A stretch of DNA of 64,000 nucleotides from an uncultured Hungatella sp. (GCA_910588325.1 CAJUPP010000009.1:9573-73572); one strand, 5' to 3'. Shown: positions 32,842 to 42,007, numbered from the stretch's first letter. A program made the numbers and translations. The notes: generated by a model not told the origin, from the sequence alone.

Positions 32842-33783
32842 ATGTTGACAGGAACAGTGAAAGCGGTCTGTACCAGTGAGAAAAAGGGGACGGAGAAACA
32901 GGCGGTGGAGAGAATCCATGTACGTCCAAATCACGGAATTGACGGGGATGCCCATGGAGGGAACTGGCACCGTCAGGTCAGTCTTTTGTCTTACGATAAG
33001 GTGAAAGCATTCAATCAGCGGGGGGCCAATGTAGGCCACGGGGCCTTTGGGGAGAATCTGGTGGTGGAAGGCGTAGATTTTAAGACGCTTCCAGTGGGAA
33101 GCCGGTTTCTTGTGGGAACCGCAGAACTTCGGATGACCCAGATCGGAAAAGAGTGCCACAGCCACTGTGCCATCTATAAACGTATGGGAGAATGCATCAT
33201 GCCCCATGAGGGCGTGTTTGCGGAGGTATTGAAGGAAGGAGATATTGCTGCGGGAGATGAATTGACCGTGATCCTGCCTGATCCGAACCGGCCTTTTACG
33301 GCTGCTGTGGTTGTTCTCAGCGACAAAGGTTCCAAGGGGGAGAGAAAAGACGAAAGCGGACCGGCAGCCGGAAAAAAGCTTGAGGAAGCCGGATATGAGG
33401 TGGTGGAAACCGTGATTCTTCCGGATGAGCCGGAAGCTCTTAAGACACAGCTAAAGCGTCTTGCAGACGGGAGGCAGGTGGATCTGGTGGTAACCAGCGG
33501 CGGAACAGGATTTTCCCTGAGAGATCAGACGCCGGAGGCTACTATGGCAGTGGCTGACCGCAATGCGCCGGGAATCGCAGAGTATATCCGGATGCGATCC
33601 ATGGAACTGACCAGCAGGGCCATGTTAAGCAGGGGGGTGTCTGTGATTAGGGGAAAGACACTGATTGTCAATCTGCCGGGAAGCCCCAAGGCTGTAATGG
33701 AGAGTCTGGATTTTATTTTGGACAGTTTGAGTCACGGTCTGGAGATTCTGCGTGGAACCGCATCAGAGTGTGCAAGGAAATAG
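32842..33783 (+). CDS. MOSC domain-MogA/MoaB fusion protein
   Basis: This 313-residue protein has two parts. Residues 1-150 form a MOSC domain (HGIDGDAHGGNWHRQVSLLS, GAFGENLVVEG and a Cys-containing IGKECHSHC). Residues 155-310 are MogA/MoaB-like molybdopterin adenylyltransferase (VVVLSDKGSKGERKDESG, VVTSGGTGFSLRDQTPEA, LIVNLPGSPKAV). MogA adenylates molybdopterin before metal insertion. MOSC domains bind sulfur via Cys and act in cofactor sulfuration. It ends the cofactor operon before a strong terminator. Confidence 0.92.
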   Translation: MLTGTVKAVCTSEKKGTEKQAVERIHVRPNHGIDGDAHGGNWHRQVSLLSYDKVKAFNQRGANVGHGAFGENLVVEGVDFKTLPVGSRFLVGTAELRMTQIGKECHSHCAIYKRMGECIMPHEGVFAEVLKEGDIAAGDELTVILPDPNRPFTAAVVVLSDKGSKGERKDESGPAAGKKLEEAGYEVVETVILPDEPEALKTQLKRLADGRQVDLVVTSGGTGFSLRDQTPEATMAVADRNAPGIAEYIRMRSMELTSRAMLSRGVSVIRGKTLIVNLPGSPKAVMESLDFILDSLSHGLEILRGTASECARK

Positions 33784-33796
33784 AGTGTGAGATAGG

Positions 33797-33865
33797 TGCC
33801 AAAATCCGATCTATTTATGGAAGGGAGATTTTAAATAGAGCGGATTTTGGCAAGGCGGTTTTTTT
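33797..33865 (+). terminator. Long-stem terminator ending the cofactor operon
   Basis: TGCCAAAATCCGATCTATTT and its partner (33832-33852) form a 21-position stem with one mismatch and a 14-base loop. A T7 run begins 7 bases after the stem. It separates the cofactor operon from modABC. Confidence 0.78.
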
Positions 33866-33883
33866 AACCACGTTTTTAAGGTT

Positions 33884-33909
33884 TCGAACGGTTTTATAAA
33901 AACGTTCGA
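33884..33909 (+). promoter_or_regulatory. 26-bp palindrome upstream of modA, candidate ModE-type operator
   Basis: TCGAACG and CGTTCGA flank a TTTTATAAAA centre; only one pair of the 26 bases breaks the symmetry. It ends 41 bases before the modA start. Location and AT-rich centre resemble ModE operators. Confidence 0.65.
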
Positions 33910-33949
33910 TTATAAATAAACAAAACGTAAAATAAATGGAGGAAAGATC

Positions 33950-34864
33950 ATGAAAAAACAATGGGCAGTCATGATGGCAACTGTATTGATTTCTGGTATG
34001 GTGGCCGGATGCGGTGGAAAACAGGAGGCACCAGCGGAGAGCACTACGGCGAAAGCGGAGACAACGGCGGCTGAGACGGAAAGCACCAAAGCGGAAGAAG
34101 AGACGACGAAGGTCGAGACAGAGGAAGCTGCAGGAGAGCAGACAGAGTTGATTGTGTTTGCGGCAGCCTCCATGACAGAGACTCTGACAGAAATTGCCGA
34201 TATGTATGAGGAAATAAATCCGAATGTGAAGATTGTCTACACGTTTGATTCATCAGGAACCTTGAAGACGCAGATTCAGGAAGGGGCAGACTGTGATATT
34301 TTCATCTCTGCGGCGCAGAAACAGATGAACCAGTTAGACAGCACGGCAGATCCTTCGGTAAACACGGAAGGGCTTGACTTTGTTTTGCAGGGAACCCGTT
34401 TTAATCTGGTTGAAAACAAAGTCGTTCTGGCAGTACCGGATGACAATCCGGCGGACATTCAGAATTATGAGGATCTGGGAACCGATAAGCTAAGCCTGAT
34501 CTGTCTGGGCAATGATGACGTTCCGGTAGGTGCGTACTCTACGGAGATCCTGACGAATCTTGGAATTATGGAGAAACTGGAGTCTGAGTCCAAGATTACC
34601 TATGGTTCCAATGTAAAAGAAGTAACAACTCAGGTGAAGGAAGCTTCTGTTGACTGTGGTATCATCTATGCGACAGATGCGTTTTCGGCTGAACTGACGG
34701 TGGTAGATGAGGCAGAGGAAGGGCAGTGTGCTCAGGTTATCTATCCGGCTGCTGTCTTGAATATCTCTCAGAATCAGGAAGAGGCGCAGACATTTTTGGA
34801 TTTTCTGACGACAGATGAGTGTGCGAAAGTGTTTGAGTCTGTCGGATTTTCGATGGCGCAGTAG
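33950..34864 (+). CDS. modA: Molybdate-binding lipoprotein
   Basis: This 304-residue protein has a lipoprotein signal (MKKQWAVMMATVLISGMVAG, then Cys near residue 21) followed by a Glu/Thr-rich linker to about residue 60. The ModA-family mature domain has LIVFAAASMTETLTEIAD, FDSSGTLKTQI, GADCDIFISAA and CGIIYATDA. It captures molybdate outside the membrane for ModBC. TGGAGGAAAGATC is the ribosome site. The palindrome upstream suggests molybdate-dependent control. Tungstate binding cannot be excluded. Confidence 0.95.
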   Translation: MKKQWAVMMATVLISGMVAGCGGKQEAPAESTTAKAETTAAETESTKAEEETTKVETEEAAGEQTELIVFAAASMTETLTEIADMYEEINPNVKIVYTFDSSGTLKTQIQEGADCDIFISAAQKQMNQLDSTADPSVNTEGLDFVLQGTRFNLVENKVVLAVPDDNPADIQNYEDLGTDKLSLICLGNDDVPVGAYSTEILTNLGIMEKLESESKITYGSNVKEVTTQVKEASVDCGIIYATDAFSAELTVVDEAEEGQCAQVIYPAAVLNISQNQEEAQTFLDFLTTDECAKVFESVGFSMAQ

Positions 34865-34880
34865 AATAGGAGAAACAGTT

Positions 34881-35594
34881 ATGGATTGGTACCCTCTTTA
34901 TAATTCACTGCGGATCGCCTTGATCTCTAGTGTGATCGTTTTCTTTACCGGAATTTTTGCCGCCTACTATATCGCAAAGCTGAACCGTGTGGTTAAGGGG
35001 ATTCTGGATGTGATTCTGACTCTTCCCCTGGTTTTGCCGCCTACGGTGGTAGGATATTTTCTGCTGCTGCTTCTGGGGACAAAACGGCCCTTTGGAATCT
35101 GGTTTTTGGAACATTTTGGGGTAAAGCTGGTGATGACCTGGTATTCCGGAATCTTTGCCGCTGCGGTGGTGGCATTTCCTCTGATGTACCGGACGGCAAG
35201 GGGAGCTTTTGAAAGCTTCGATGAAACCCTAGCATACTCCGGGCAGACGCTGGGACTTGGCAATGCCTATATTTTCTGGAATATCCGGATGCCTGCCTGC
35301 CGCCAGGGGATTCTGGCTGGGGCAGTGCTGGCATTTGCCAGGGCGCTGGGAGAATACGGTGCTACCAGCATGCTGGCAGGGTACACGCCGGGTAGAACAG
35401 CTACTATCTCCACCACGGTTTATCAGCTTTGGCGAACAGACAATGGGGTTCTGGCTTTCCAGTGGGTAATGGTAAATGTGGCAATCTCGGCGGCGGTGCT
35501 GTTGACTGTAAATCTTCTGGAACAGAAAAACAGAGAAAAGGTGAAGAGAGCAGATGAAAAAGGGGGAGGGACTAAAGGATGTCGCTGCAGGTAG
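34881..35594 (+). CDS. modB: Molybdate ABC transporter permease
   Basis: This 237-residue permease has about five or six membrane helices and the ABC permease EAA-type loop LGLGNAYIFWNIRMPACRQG, then ARALGEYGATSMLAGYTPG, typical of ModB. The ATG at 34881 follows AATAGGAGAAACAG. It overlaps the ATPase gene by 16 bases. It forms the channel for molybdate taken up by ModA and supplies metal to the hydroxylases of this region. Confidence 0.94.
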   Translation: MDWYPLYNSLRIALISSVIVFFTGIFAAYYIAKLNRVVKGILDVILTLPLVLPPTVVGYFLLLLLGTKRPFGIWFLEHFGVKLVMTWYSGIFAAAVVAFPLMYRTARGAFESFDETLAYSGQTLGLGNAYIFWNIRMPACRQGILAGAVLAFARALGEYGATSMLAGYTPGRTATISTTVYQLWRTDNGVLAFQWVMVNVAISAAVLLTVNLLEQKNREKVKRADEKGGGTKGCRCR

Positions 35595-36688
35595 ATGTGA
35601 AAAAAGACTTAGGCGGCTTTTGCCTTTCCATAAACTTTGAGGCAGAGCTGGAGGTCATGGGGATTTTGGGGGCCTCCGGCTGCGGCAAGAGTATGACCCT
35701 GCGCTGCATTGCCGGGGTGGTAAAACCGGATCAGGGACGGATCGTTCTGAACGGACAGACACTGTTTGACTCAGAAAAGGGTATCAATCTTCCTCCCCAG
35801 AAGCGTCATGTGGGACTTTTGTTTCAGAACTATGCGCTTTTTCCAAATATGACAGTGAAAAAGAACCTGATGATGGGGCTTAAGGCAGTGGAAAAGGACA
35901 GAAAAAAGGCAGAGGCTGCGGTGGAGGAAATGATTGATCGGTTTTATCTGACAGGCCTGGAAAACCACAGGCCTTCCCAGCTGTCCGGCGGACAGCAGCA
36001 GAGAGCGGCTTTGGCAAGGATTCTGCTGACAAAACCGGAGCTTTTGATGCTGGATGAACCGTTTTCCGCATTGGACGGGTATCTGCGGTGGAAATTGGAA
36101 CTGGAACTGATGGATATTCTGAGAGAGTTTGGCGGCCCTACGTTATTTGTCTCCCACAGCCGGGATGAGATCTACAGGCTTTGCGACAGAGCCTGTGTTA
36201 TGGATAAGGGGACTTCTACGCCTGTGGTGCCGGTAAAGGACATGTTTGAGAAGCCAAAAACCTTATCCGCCTGTCTGCTGTCCGGATGCAAGAATTATTC
36301 GGCGGCAAAGCCGGACAGGAACAGGGGAGAGGGGACGTGGATCTATGCCTGCGACTGGGGGGTGAGCCTGGACTGCGGCTGTCCCATTTTGGAGGATATG
36401 TCCCATATCGGCGTGCGGAGCCATTACATTCATCTTCTGGGAGAGGATGAGGCGGGGAAGGTTCCCAATGAGATGGAATGCCGGATTCACAGGATTATTG
36501 AAGATGTGTTTAACATGGTTGTCATGGCAAGCCCGGTGAGGGCTTCAAAAGATTCGGATAACAGCCAGCTGCGCCTGGAGATGACAAAGGCCCAGTGGGA
36601 GGATTATGCAGGACAGACCGGGGCAAAGGAAGGGGATATGCTTCGGATCTGGATTGCACCGAGGGATATTCTGGTTTTGAAAAATTAG
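35579..36688 (+). CDS. modC: Molybdate ABC transporter ATPase
   Basis: This 369-residue ATPase has Walker A GASGCGKSMT (near residue 33), signature LSGGQQQRAALARIL (near 135), Walker B LLMLDEPFSALD and H-loop FVSHSRDE. The C-terminal region (about 240-365) is TOBE/Mop-like and in ModC proteins binds molybdate as a regulatory domain. It lies last in the modABC operon. The start codon lies within the modB end; no better start exists. Confidence 0.93.
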   Translation: MSLQVDVKKDLGGFCLSINFEAELEVMGILGASGCGKSMTLRCIAGVVKPDQGRIVLNGQTLFDSEKGINLPPQKRHVGLLFQNYALFPNMTVKKNLMMGLKAVEKDRKKAEAAVEEMIDRFYLTGLENHRPSQLSGGQQQRAALARILLTKPELLMLDEPFSALDGYLRWKLELELMDILREFGGPTLFVSHSRDEIYRLCDRACVMDKGTSTPVVPVKDMFEKPKTLSACLLSGCKNYSAAKPDRNRGEGTWIYACDWGVSLDCGCPILEDMSHIGVRSHYIHLLGEDEAGKVPNEMECRIHRIIEDVFNMVVMASPVRASKDSDNSQLRLEMTKAQWEDYAGQTGAKEGDMLRIWIAPRDILVLKN

Positions 36689-36695
36689 TCTTTTC

Positions 36696-36724
36696 TTGAC
36701 AAAGGGGGAGAATTATGAAATAAT
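36696..36724 (+). promoter_or_regulatory. Promoter of the sulfatase-maturase operon
   Basis: TTGACA (36696-36701), 17 bases, then AATAAT (36719-36724), 26 bases before the start codon. Confidence 0.65.
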
Positions 36725-36750
36725 TTGTAGTATCAAAGTCAAAAGGTCAT

Positions 36751-37899
36751 ATGCAAATGAAAGAAAATAGAACGATGCCCTCAATAACTGTTTTGATTAA
36801 GCCTGCATCAGGAAGCTGTAACATGCGGTGCAGTTACTGTTTTTATGCAGATGAACTGAAAAATCGTGAAGAAGGTCTCCTTGGGCGGATGTCTGCGGAT
36901 ACCATGCATGCCATTGTGGACAGGGTGGCGGATTCCGGCTGCCGGGAGTGCAACCTTGCGTTTCAGGGCGGAGAACCTACACTTATCGGCCTTGATTTTT
37001 ATAAGGATCTGATGGAGTATATTAAGAATCATCCGGATTCCGGAAAGATCCGGTTTTATTATGCGATTCAGACCAACGGGTATGAGATTGATGATGAATG
37101 GGCCAAGTTCTGGGCAGACAATCACTTTTTGGTGGGAGTCTCCCTGGACGGAAATAAGGATATCCATGACAGATATAGAAAAGATGCGAAAGGAAACGGG
37201 ACTTTTAACCGCGTGATGGCATCCATCCGTCTGCTGGAGAAATATAAGGTGGAGTACAATATACTGACAGTAGTCACGGCTGCGTCCGCCAGGGCGGGAC
37301 AGAAGATCTATCATTTTTTCCAGAAGAATCATCTGAACTATCAGCAGTATATTGAGTGTCTGGATCCCATCGGGGAGACGCAGGGACAGTATGAGTATTC
37401 TCTGACTCCAAAGCGGTATGAGACATTTTTAAAAAGCATATTTGACGTCTGGTATCTGGATATGAAAGCCGGGAAATATGTGTATAACCGGTATTTTGAA
37501 AATCTGATGATGATTATGGCAGGAGGAATGCCGGAGAGCTGCAACATGCGGGGAATTTGTGGGAAGCAGTGGGTCATAGAAGCAGACGGAAGCACGTATC
37601 CCTGTGATTTTTACGCATTGGATTCTTGGCTTTTGGGAAATATTAATACAGACAGTTTGGCGGCCATGGATAAGAAAAGGGAGGAGCTTGGATTCATAGA
37701 ATGGTCCCAAAAAATAGATGAGGAATGCAGCGCGTGCTCGTGGTTTCGCCTGTGCCGAAACGGCTGCAGGAGGAATCGGGAACCAGTAAATGCAGACGGA
37801 GGCGGAAGGAACTATTTCTGCAGTGCATATAAGGGGTTTTTTGAGTATGCGTATCCACGCCTGAAGGAAGTGTATCAGATGTATGTGAGGGGACAGTGA
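36751..37899 (+). CDS. Anaerobic sulfatase-maturating enzyme (radical SAM, SPASM)
   Basis: This 382-residue radical-SAM protein has CNMRCSYCFY near residue 25 and the family's AFQGGEPTL. A C-terminal SPASM region has CGKQWVIEADGSTYPCDFY and CSACSWFRLCRNGC. AnSMEs oxidise an active-site Cys or Ser of sulfatases to formylglycine without oxygen. The Cys-type sulfatase gene at 38.8 kb is the obvious client. No separate peptide precursor is seen, so a RiPP role is less likely. Confidence 0.93.
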   Translation: MQMKENRTMPSITVLIKPASGSCNMRCSYCFYADELKNREEGLLGRMSADTMHAIVDRVADSGCRECNLAFQGGEPTLIGLDFYKDLMEYIKNHPDSGKIRFYYAIQTNGYEIDDEWAKFWADNHFLVGVSLDGNKDIHDRYRKDAKGNGTFNRVMASIRLLEKYKVEYNILTVVTAASARAGQKIYHFFQKNHLNYQQYIECLDPIGETQGQYEYSLTPKRYETFLKSIFDVWYLDMKAGKYVYNRYFENLMMIMAGGMPESCNMRGICGKQWVIEADGSTYPCDFYALDSWLLGNINTDSLAAMDKKREELGFIEWSQKIDEECSACSWFRLCRNGCRRNREPVNADGGGRNYFCSAYKGFFEYAYPRLKEVYQMYVRGQ

Positions 37900-38681
37900 T
37901 GGAGATTCTGGTGTTTTTGATTTGCTTTTTTTCTTCTGTTGTCGGTGCAATCTGCGGAATCGGCGGCGGCGTGATCATCAAACCGGTGTTGGATGCTTTT
38001 GGCATCATGGATGTGTCTGCCATCAGTTTTCTTTCCGGATGTACTGTGCTGTCTATGACGGCTTATTCTGTGGTGCGTTCTAAATTAAGCGGAAGTTCAA
38101 AGATCGATCAGGCAACAGGTTTCCCGCTGGCTGTGGGGGCGGCTGTCGGAGGAGTGGCGGGGAAAAATCTTTTTCAAATTATAAAATCCATAAGTTCAGA
38201 CGGAGACAAGGTTGGAGCGATTCAGGCAGCCTGTCTTCTGGTTGTCACAATAGGGACGCTTTTGTATACCCTGAATAAGGAGCGGATTCAGACCAGATCT
38301 GTCAGGCAGAAATCCGTCTGTGTTGTTATCGGATTGTTTTTAGGGGTGATGTCTTCTTTCCTTGGAATCGGGGGAGGGCCTGTTAATCTGGTTATGTTGT
38401 TTTATTTCTTTTCCATGGATACGAAGATGGCTGCGGAGAACTCGCTGTATATCATTCTGTTTTCCCAGATTACCAGCCTGATTGTTTCCATTGCCACAGG
38501 GACGGTTCCTGCATTCCGGATAGCGATGCTGTTTTTGATGGTTGGCGGAGGAATCTGCGGAGGAATCTGCGGGAGAGGGATCAATAAAAAGATTGACAGT
38601 AAGATGGTAGACAGGCTGTTTATCTGGCTGATGATTCTGATGATCGGGATTAATATTTACAATATTTTTAAGTTTGTGTGA
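37899..38681 (+). CDS. TauE/SafE-family sulfite/anion permease
   Basis: This 260-residue protein has about eight hydrophobic segments in two repeats, each with a Gly-rich motif (GAICGIGGGVIIKPVLD and SSFLGIGGGPVNLVMLF). This is the TauE/SafE signature. Family members export or import sulfonates, sulfite or sulfate-type anions. The ATG overlaps the maturase stop (TGATG coupling). Next to a sulfatase and its maturase it may dispose of sulfate or sulfite released from substrate; that is inference. Confidence 0.88.
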   Translation: MEILVFLICFFSSVVGAICGIGGGVIIKPVLDAFGIMDVSAISFLSGCTVLSMTAYSVVRSKLSGSSKIDQATGFPLAVGAAVGGVAGKNLFQIIKSISSDGDKVGAIQAACLLVVTIGTLLYTLNKERIQTRSVRQKSVCVVIGLFLGVMSSFLGIGGGPVNLVMLFYFFSMDTKMAAENSLYIILFSQITSLIVSIATGTVPAFRIAMLFLMVGGGICGGICGRGINKKIDSKMVDRLFIWLMILMIGINIYNIFKFV

Positions 38682-38716
38682 GAGCCCTTCGGGCGCGGGG
38701 GCGTTTCTTGCGGAGC

Positions 38717-38751
38717 GTTGTATCATAGGACATATGTTCCTATGATACAAC
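38717..38751. terminator. Perfect inverted repeat between convergent genes
   Basis: GTTGTATCATAGGA / TCCTATGATACAAC, 14-bp perfect arms around a 7-base loop. It lies between the TauE/SafE and sulfatase genes; no clear U run on either side. Confidence 0.6.
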
Positions 38752-38787
38752 AAATTCTTCCTGAAAGCTCCATAAGATAATGTATAC

Positions 38788-40296
38788 TTATTTGGAAACA
38801 CAACCGCCTTTCCTCCGAAAAGCCTCCTCCATAGGCAGTCCGGTGCCGTAATCTAGCTGGCGGGGTTCATATGCTTCATTCTCGCGCTGCCTGGTCATCA
38901 GGCGGCTGTCCCAGGTTTTATCTTCGGGATAACTGTTCCAGGGACGGTTCTCCCAGTAATATCCGCGGAACGGATCTCTGGTATCATACATATTGTCCAG
39001 CAAAGCCTTGTGAAGGCGCTGTTTCTCTTCTGATAAGGAATCATCAAGAATCAGGTTCTTCATTTCTTCCGGATCCTCCTTCAGGTCATAAAGTTCATCG
39101 GATGTCATCAGATTGATGGTCAGTTTATAGCGGCCGTCAAAGACGCAGCGAACCGGCTGGTAGCCTCCGAAGCCATCATGATCCACCTCATACCGTCCGA
39201 ATTCCATGAATATGTAATCATTGATTCTTTTTCCTGTTTTTAATTCTTCATAGATGCTTTTGCCTTCGAACACCTTTGGTTTTGGCACCTGGAAGATATC
39301 ACAGACAGTAGGGGCCAGATTGATGTGGGAAACAGGATTTGTATCTACCTGATTTTTGCCAAATCCCCGTACAATCAGAGGAATGTGGGTGATCTCCTCA
39401 TACATGGCAGGCCCTTTCTGAGTCAGGGAGTGGGAATACAGCATGTCTCCGTGGTCGGAGGTGTAGATGACAACCGCGTCATCGGCATATTCATCAATGG
39501 CATTGAGAACACGTCCGATTTCATAGTCCACGAAACTGTTGCATCCAAGGTAATATTTAAAATTCATGGAAAAATCAGGGGAGGCTGCCTTTAAGTAGTC
39601 GCCACCAGCCCAAATTCTGTGATGTTCCGGTTTGTCCTCAAGGGTATCATACAGATTTTTCTTGCGGTGGAATTCGTAATTTTCATATTTGGCCCAGAAT
39701 TCTCTCGGACAGAGAAAAGGACCGTGGGGCTCATCATAGGAGACTACCAGAAAATAATCTTTGGGTGAATCCCGATGCTTTTTCAGAAAATCGATTGCCC
39801 TGTCAGAACAGCGGTGTCCATAGGTAAATTCTTCTTTGATGTCATATTTTTCCATACTCTCGGTCTGGCGGGAGAGGTAGCGTTCCTCAGGTGTCAGTTC
39901 CTCCAGGTAATTGCGCATATCATACCAGTAATCAGGATCCCAGCCGTCTGCGCAGCGGCCCATGCCGAAGTAGTCGCCTCCGTCCAGATGCCATTTCCCC
40001 ACATAGGCACTGTGAATCCCATGATCCTTAAGACGGCGTCCAATATTCTGAATATTGTCAGAAAGTCCCATACAGTTTGACCAGCCGGCACAGGAATGGG
40101 GGTAGCTTCCCGTAAAGATGGCGGAGCGGGCAGGCTGGCATACGGGCTGGGTGGTGTAGGCAGAGTCAAATCGAATACCCTCTGCTGCCAGCCGGTCCAG
40201 ATTGGGGGTATCCATATCCGGATTGCCGTAGCAGCCCAGCATATCGATACGGGTGGTGTCGGTCATGATCAAAATTACTTTTTTGTTTTTGCTCAT
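38788..40296 (-). CDS. Cys-type sulfatase
   Basis: This 502-residue sulfatase family (S1) enzyme hydrolyses sulfate esters, probably of host or plant glycans. Motifs: ILIMTDTTRIDMLGCYGN with the metal Asp pair, PVCQPARSAIFTG (C-x-P-x-R, the Cys converted to formylglycine; near residue 53), GKWHLDGGDY and YTSDHGDML. There is no signal peptide, so it acts inside the cell. It faces the maturase operon convergently. The exact substrate cannot be read. Confidence 0.93.
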   Translation of the reverse strand: MSKNKKVILIMTDTTRIDMLGCYGNPDMDTPNLDRLAAEGIRFDSAYTTQPVCQPARSAIFTGSYPHSCAGWSNCMGLSDNIQNIGRRLKDHGIHSAYVGKWHLDGGDYFGMGRCADGWDPDYWYDMRNYLEELTPEERYLSRQTESMEKYDIKEEFTYGHRCSDRAIDFLKKHRDSPKDYFLVVSYDEPHGPFLCPREFWAKYENYEFHRKKNLYDTLEDKPEHHRIWAGGDYLKAASPDFSMNFKYYLGCNSFVDYEIGRVLNAIDEYADDAVVIYTSDHGDMLYSHSLTQKGPAMYEEITHIPLIVRGFGKNQVDTNPVSHINLAPTVCDIFQVPKPKVFEGKSIYEELKTGKRINDYIFMEFGRYEVDHDGFGGYQPVRCVFDGRYKLTINLMTSDELYDLKEDPEEMKNLILDDSLSEEKQRLHKALLDNMYDTRDPFRGYYWENRPWNSYPEDKTWDSRLMTRQRENEAYEPRQLDYGTGLPMEEAFRRKGGCVSK

Positions 40297-40477
40297 TGTG
40301 GTAGATCTCCTTTCAGGATATGCAATGTCTCATAGCTTTTCGGTGACATGTTGGTTACAATTGAGTTCAGCGATTTTTTGCAGAAGGGGTCGCAAGGGGA
40401 ACAAAAGGAAATACCTGCTAAGACAGAGACGTGGATAGTGCAATACATGGGGAGAGTGAAAGGACAGCAGACAGAGA

Positions 40478-40527
40478 GGAAACGGCGGAAGGGAATTGTA
40501 CACTTCCTTCTGTCGTTTCCTTCTTTT
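40478..40527. other. Hairpin in the gap 40297-40532
   Basis: GGAAACGGCGGAAGG pairs with CCTTCTGTCGTTTCC (some G-U), with a T run only in the plus direction, although both flanking genes are on the minus strand. It may end the hemerythrin transcript poorly or an antisense one. The rest of the gap shows no other feature. Confidence 0.5.
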
Positions 40528-40532
40528 TCGTT

Positions 40533-41882
40533 TTACCCTGCCGCCTGTTTCTTAAAATACTCATCAATCCTCTTTTTGATATCAATAGGATTCAGATATT
40601 TTAACAGATATCCATCTGCTTTCAGAGACAATACCTTTTTTACGCTTTCCGGATCGTCCTTGCTGGTTAGGAAAATCACAGGGATTTCTGCGAAATCTTT
40701 TTCGGAGCGAAGCATAGCCAGCACATGGCTTCCGTCGCAGACCGGCATTTCATAATCTAACAGTACCAGATCCGGCCTGTCCAGGGAAATAGCTCTGATT
40801 GCAGCTGTTCCCGAACTGACATCCGAGATTTCGTATTGTTCTGCCAAAAGGCTCCGTATCCTCTGGCGTATGGTGATGGAGTCATCCACTAGAAGAATCT
40901 TACGCTTTTTGTTGTTCTCTTTCTCTGTTAAATATTTTTCGATTTCTTTCATGGCGTTGCCAGCATTAAGAGGTGTTCCGATGCTTTTGGAAAGAATGCG
41001 GGGAGCAGCGACACAATAGGAAAAGTATCCCTCATCCGTGTCAAATAACAGGCTGGCCTGCAGTTTTTTGTCCTCAAAAAACTGGTGAAACTGTTCGTAG
41101 GTAAGAAGATTTTCCTCCACCATCTCGAACGTACTGGCCGTCGGATAATGAGCCATAACGTGACTTACAAACTGAGATGCCGTGTATCTGACCGCATTCA
41201 GCAGTACAATGTCTAGTTTATTAGTATGGATTCCCATTATTTTGCCTACGGTGTTAATCAAAATTTTATCTTCAAAGGCCAGAAGGATATCCCATTTTTC
41301 ATCGTCCTGTGCCCTGCCATAGACCAGACGGTAATAGATTCCTTTTCCGAACCGCTCTCCTCCATAAGATTCGCTGATTACCTGTGCCTTTAAGTGGAAC
41401 ATGCTCTGTATAAGCTTAAGGATCACCTGCTCCATCGCTTTAAGCTCCTGCTCAGGCAGAAGATTGTCCCATTTACTCATCTTCTCTCCGGTGATAGCTT
41501 TATCCTCTGTCAGGGTATGTCCAATGAGCCAACCTGCACAGACTGCCAGAAAATGATCAACCGAAGAAGGAGAATAATCCTCCCTTATCAGCTCTTTCTC
41601 CAGAGCCGGAAGAGAATTCTCCCTGAACCCTCTATGCAGACGTCTGTGAGTCTCAAGCCCCTCATAAGCGGTCAGCTCCATGTACCTCTCTTCATCATCA
41701 AAATGCTTCATCGCATGTTCTTTAAAATACTTTATCCCTTCTTCGCATGCCCTTTTGTTTTTTTTCTCTTCTTCCCCAAGAGTTAAAAGCCGGTTGATAA
41801 TCATAAAAAGTCTTTGATGTTCTTCGTCAATGAGCGTTATCCCGATATTGAATTCATTCTTCCATATCAGCTGATTATCCAT
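40533..41882 (-). CDS. Hemerythrin-CheX-like-receiver fusion
   Basis: This 449-residue protein has three parts. Residues 1-135 are bacteriohemerythrin with a full set of iron ligands (DEEHQRLF, KHFDDEE, HRRLH, GHTLTEDK). Residues 150-315 resemble a CheX/CheC-type domain (ILINTVGKIMG, LNAVRYTASQFVSHVMAHYP). Residues 325-449 form a response regulator receiver with LLVDDS, phosphoacceptor DYEMP and Lys in FLTSKDD. It could sense O2 or a redox signal and relay it by phosphorylation. No kinase or output domain is present. Confidence 0.85.
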   Translation of the reverse strand: MDNQLIWKNEFNIGITLIDEEHQRLFMIINRLLTLGEEEKKNKRACEEGIKYFKEHAMKHFDDEERYMELTAYEGLETHRRLHRGFRENSLPALEKELIREDYSPSSVDHFLAVCAGWLIGHTLTEDKAITGEKMSKWDNLLPEQELKAMEQVILKLIQSMFHLKAQVISESYGGERFGKGIYYRLVYGRAQDDEKWDILLAFEDKILINTVGKIMGIHTNKLDIVLLNAVRYTASQFVSHVMAHYPTASTFEMVEENLLTYEQFHQFFEDKKLQASLLFDTDEGYFSYCVAAPRILSKSIGTPLNAGNAMKEIEKYLTEKENNKKRKILLVDDSITIRQRIRSLLAEQYEISDVSSGTAAIRAISLDRPDLVLLDYEMPVCDGSHVLAMLRSEKDFAEIPVIFLTSKDDPESVKKVLSLKADGYLLKYLNPIDIKKRIDEYFKKQAAG

Positions 41883-42007
41883 GTTATCCTCCTTTGCTAC
41901 GATTAAGTAATAAAATAAAATGAATATAATAGTATTATATTGATATTTCTATAATATGTCAAACCTGTTTCACAGGTTCCGGACAGATTTTCCGGCTTTT
42001 CCGGTTC

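Noticed and set aside
36751..37899. Radical-SAM/SPASM protein as a RiPP maturase
   Set aside because: It has sulfatase-maturase features, lies by a C-x-P-x-R sulfatase, and no short precursor frame is next to it.
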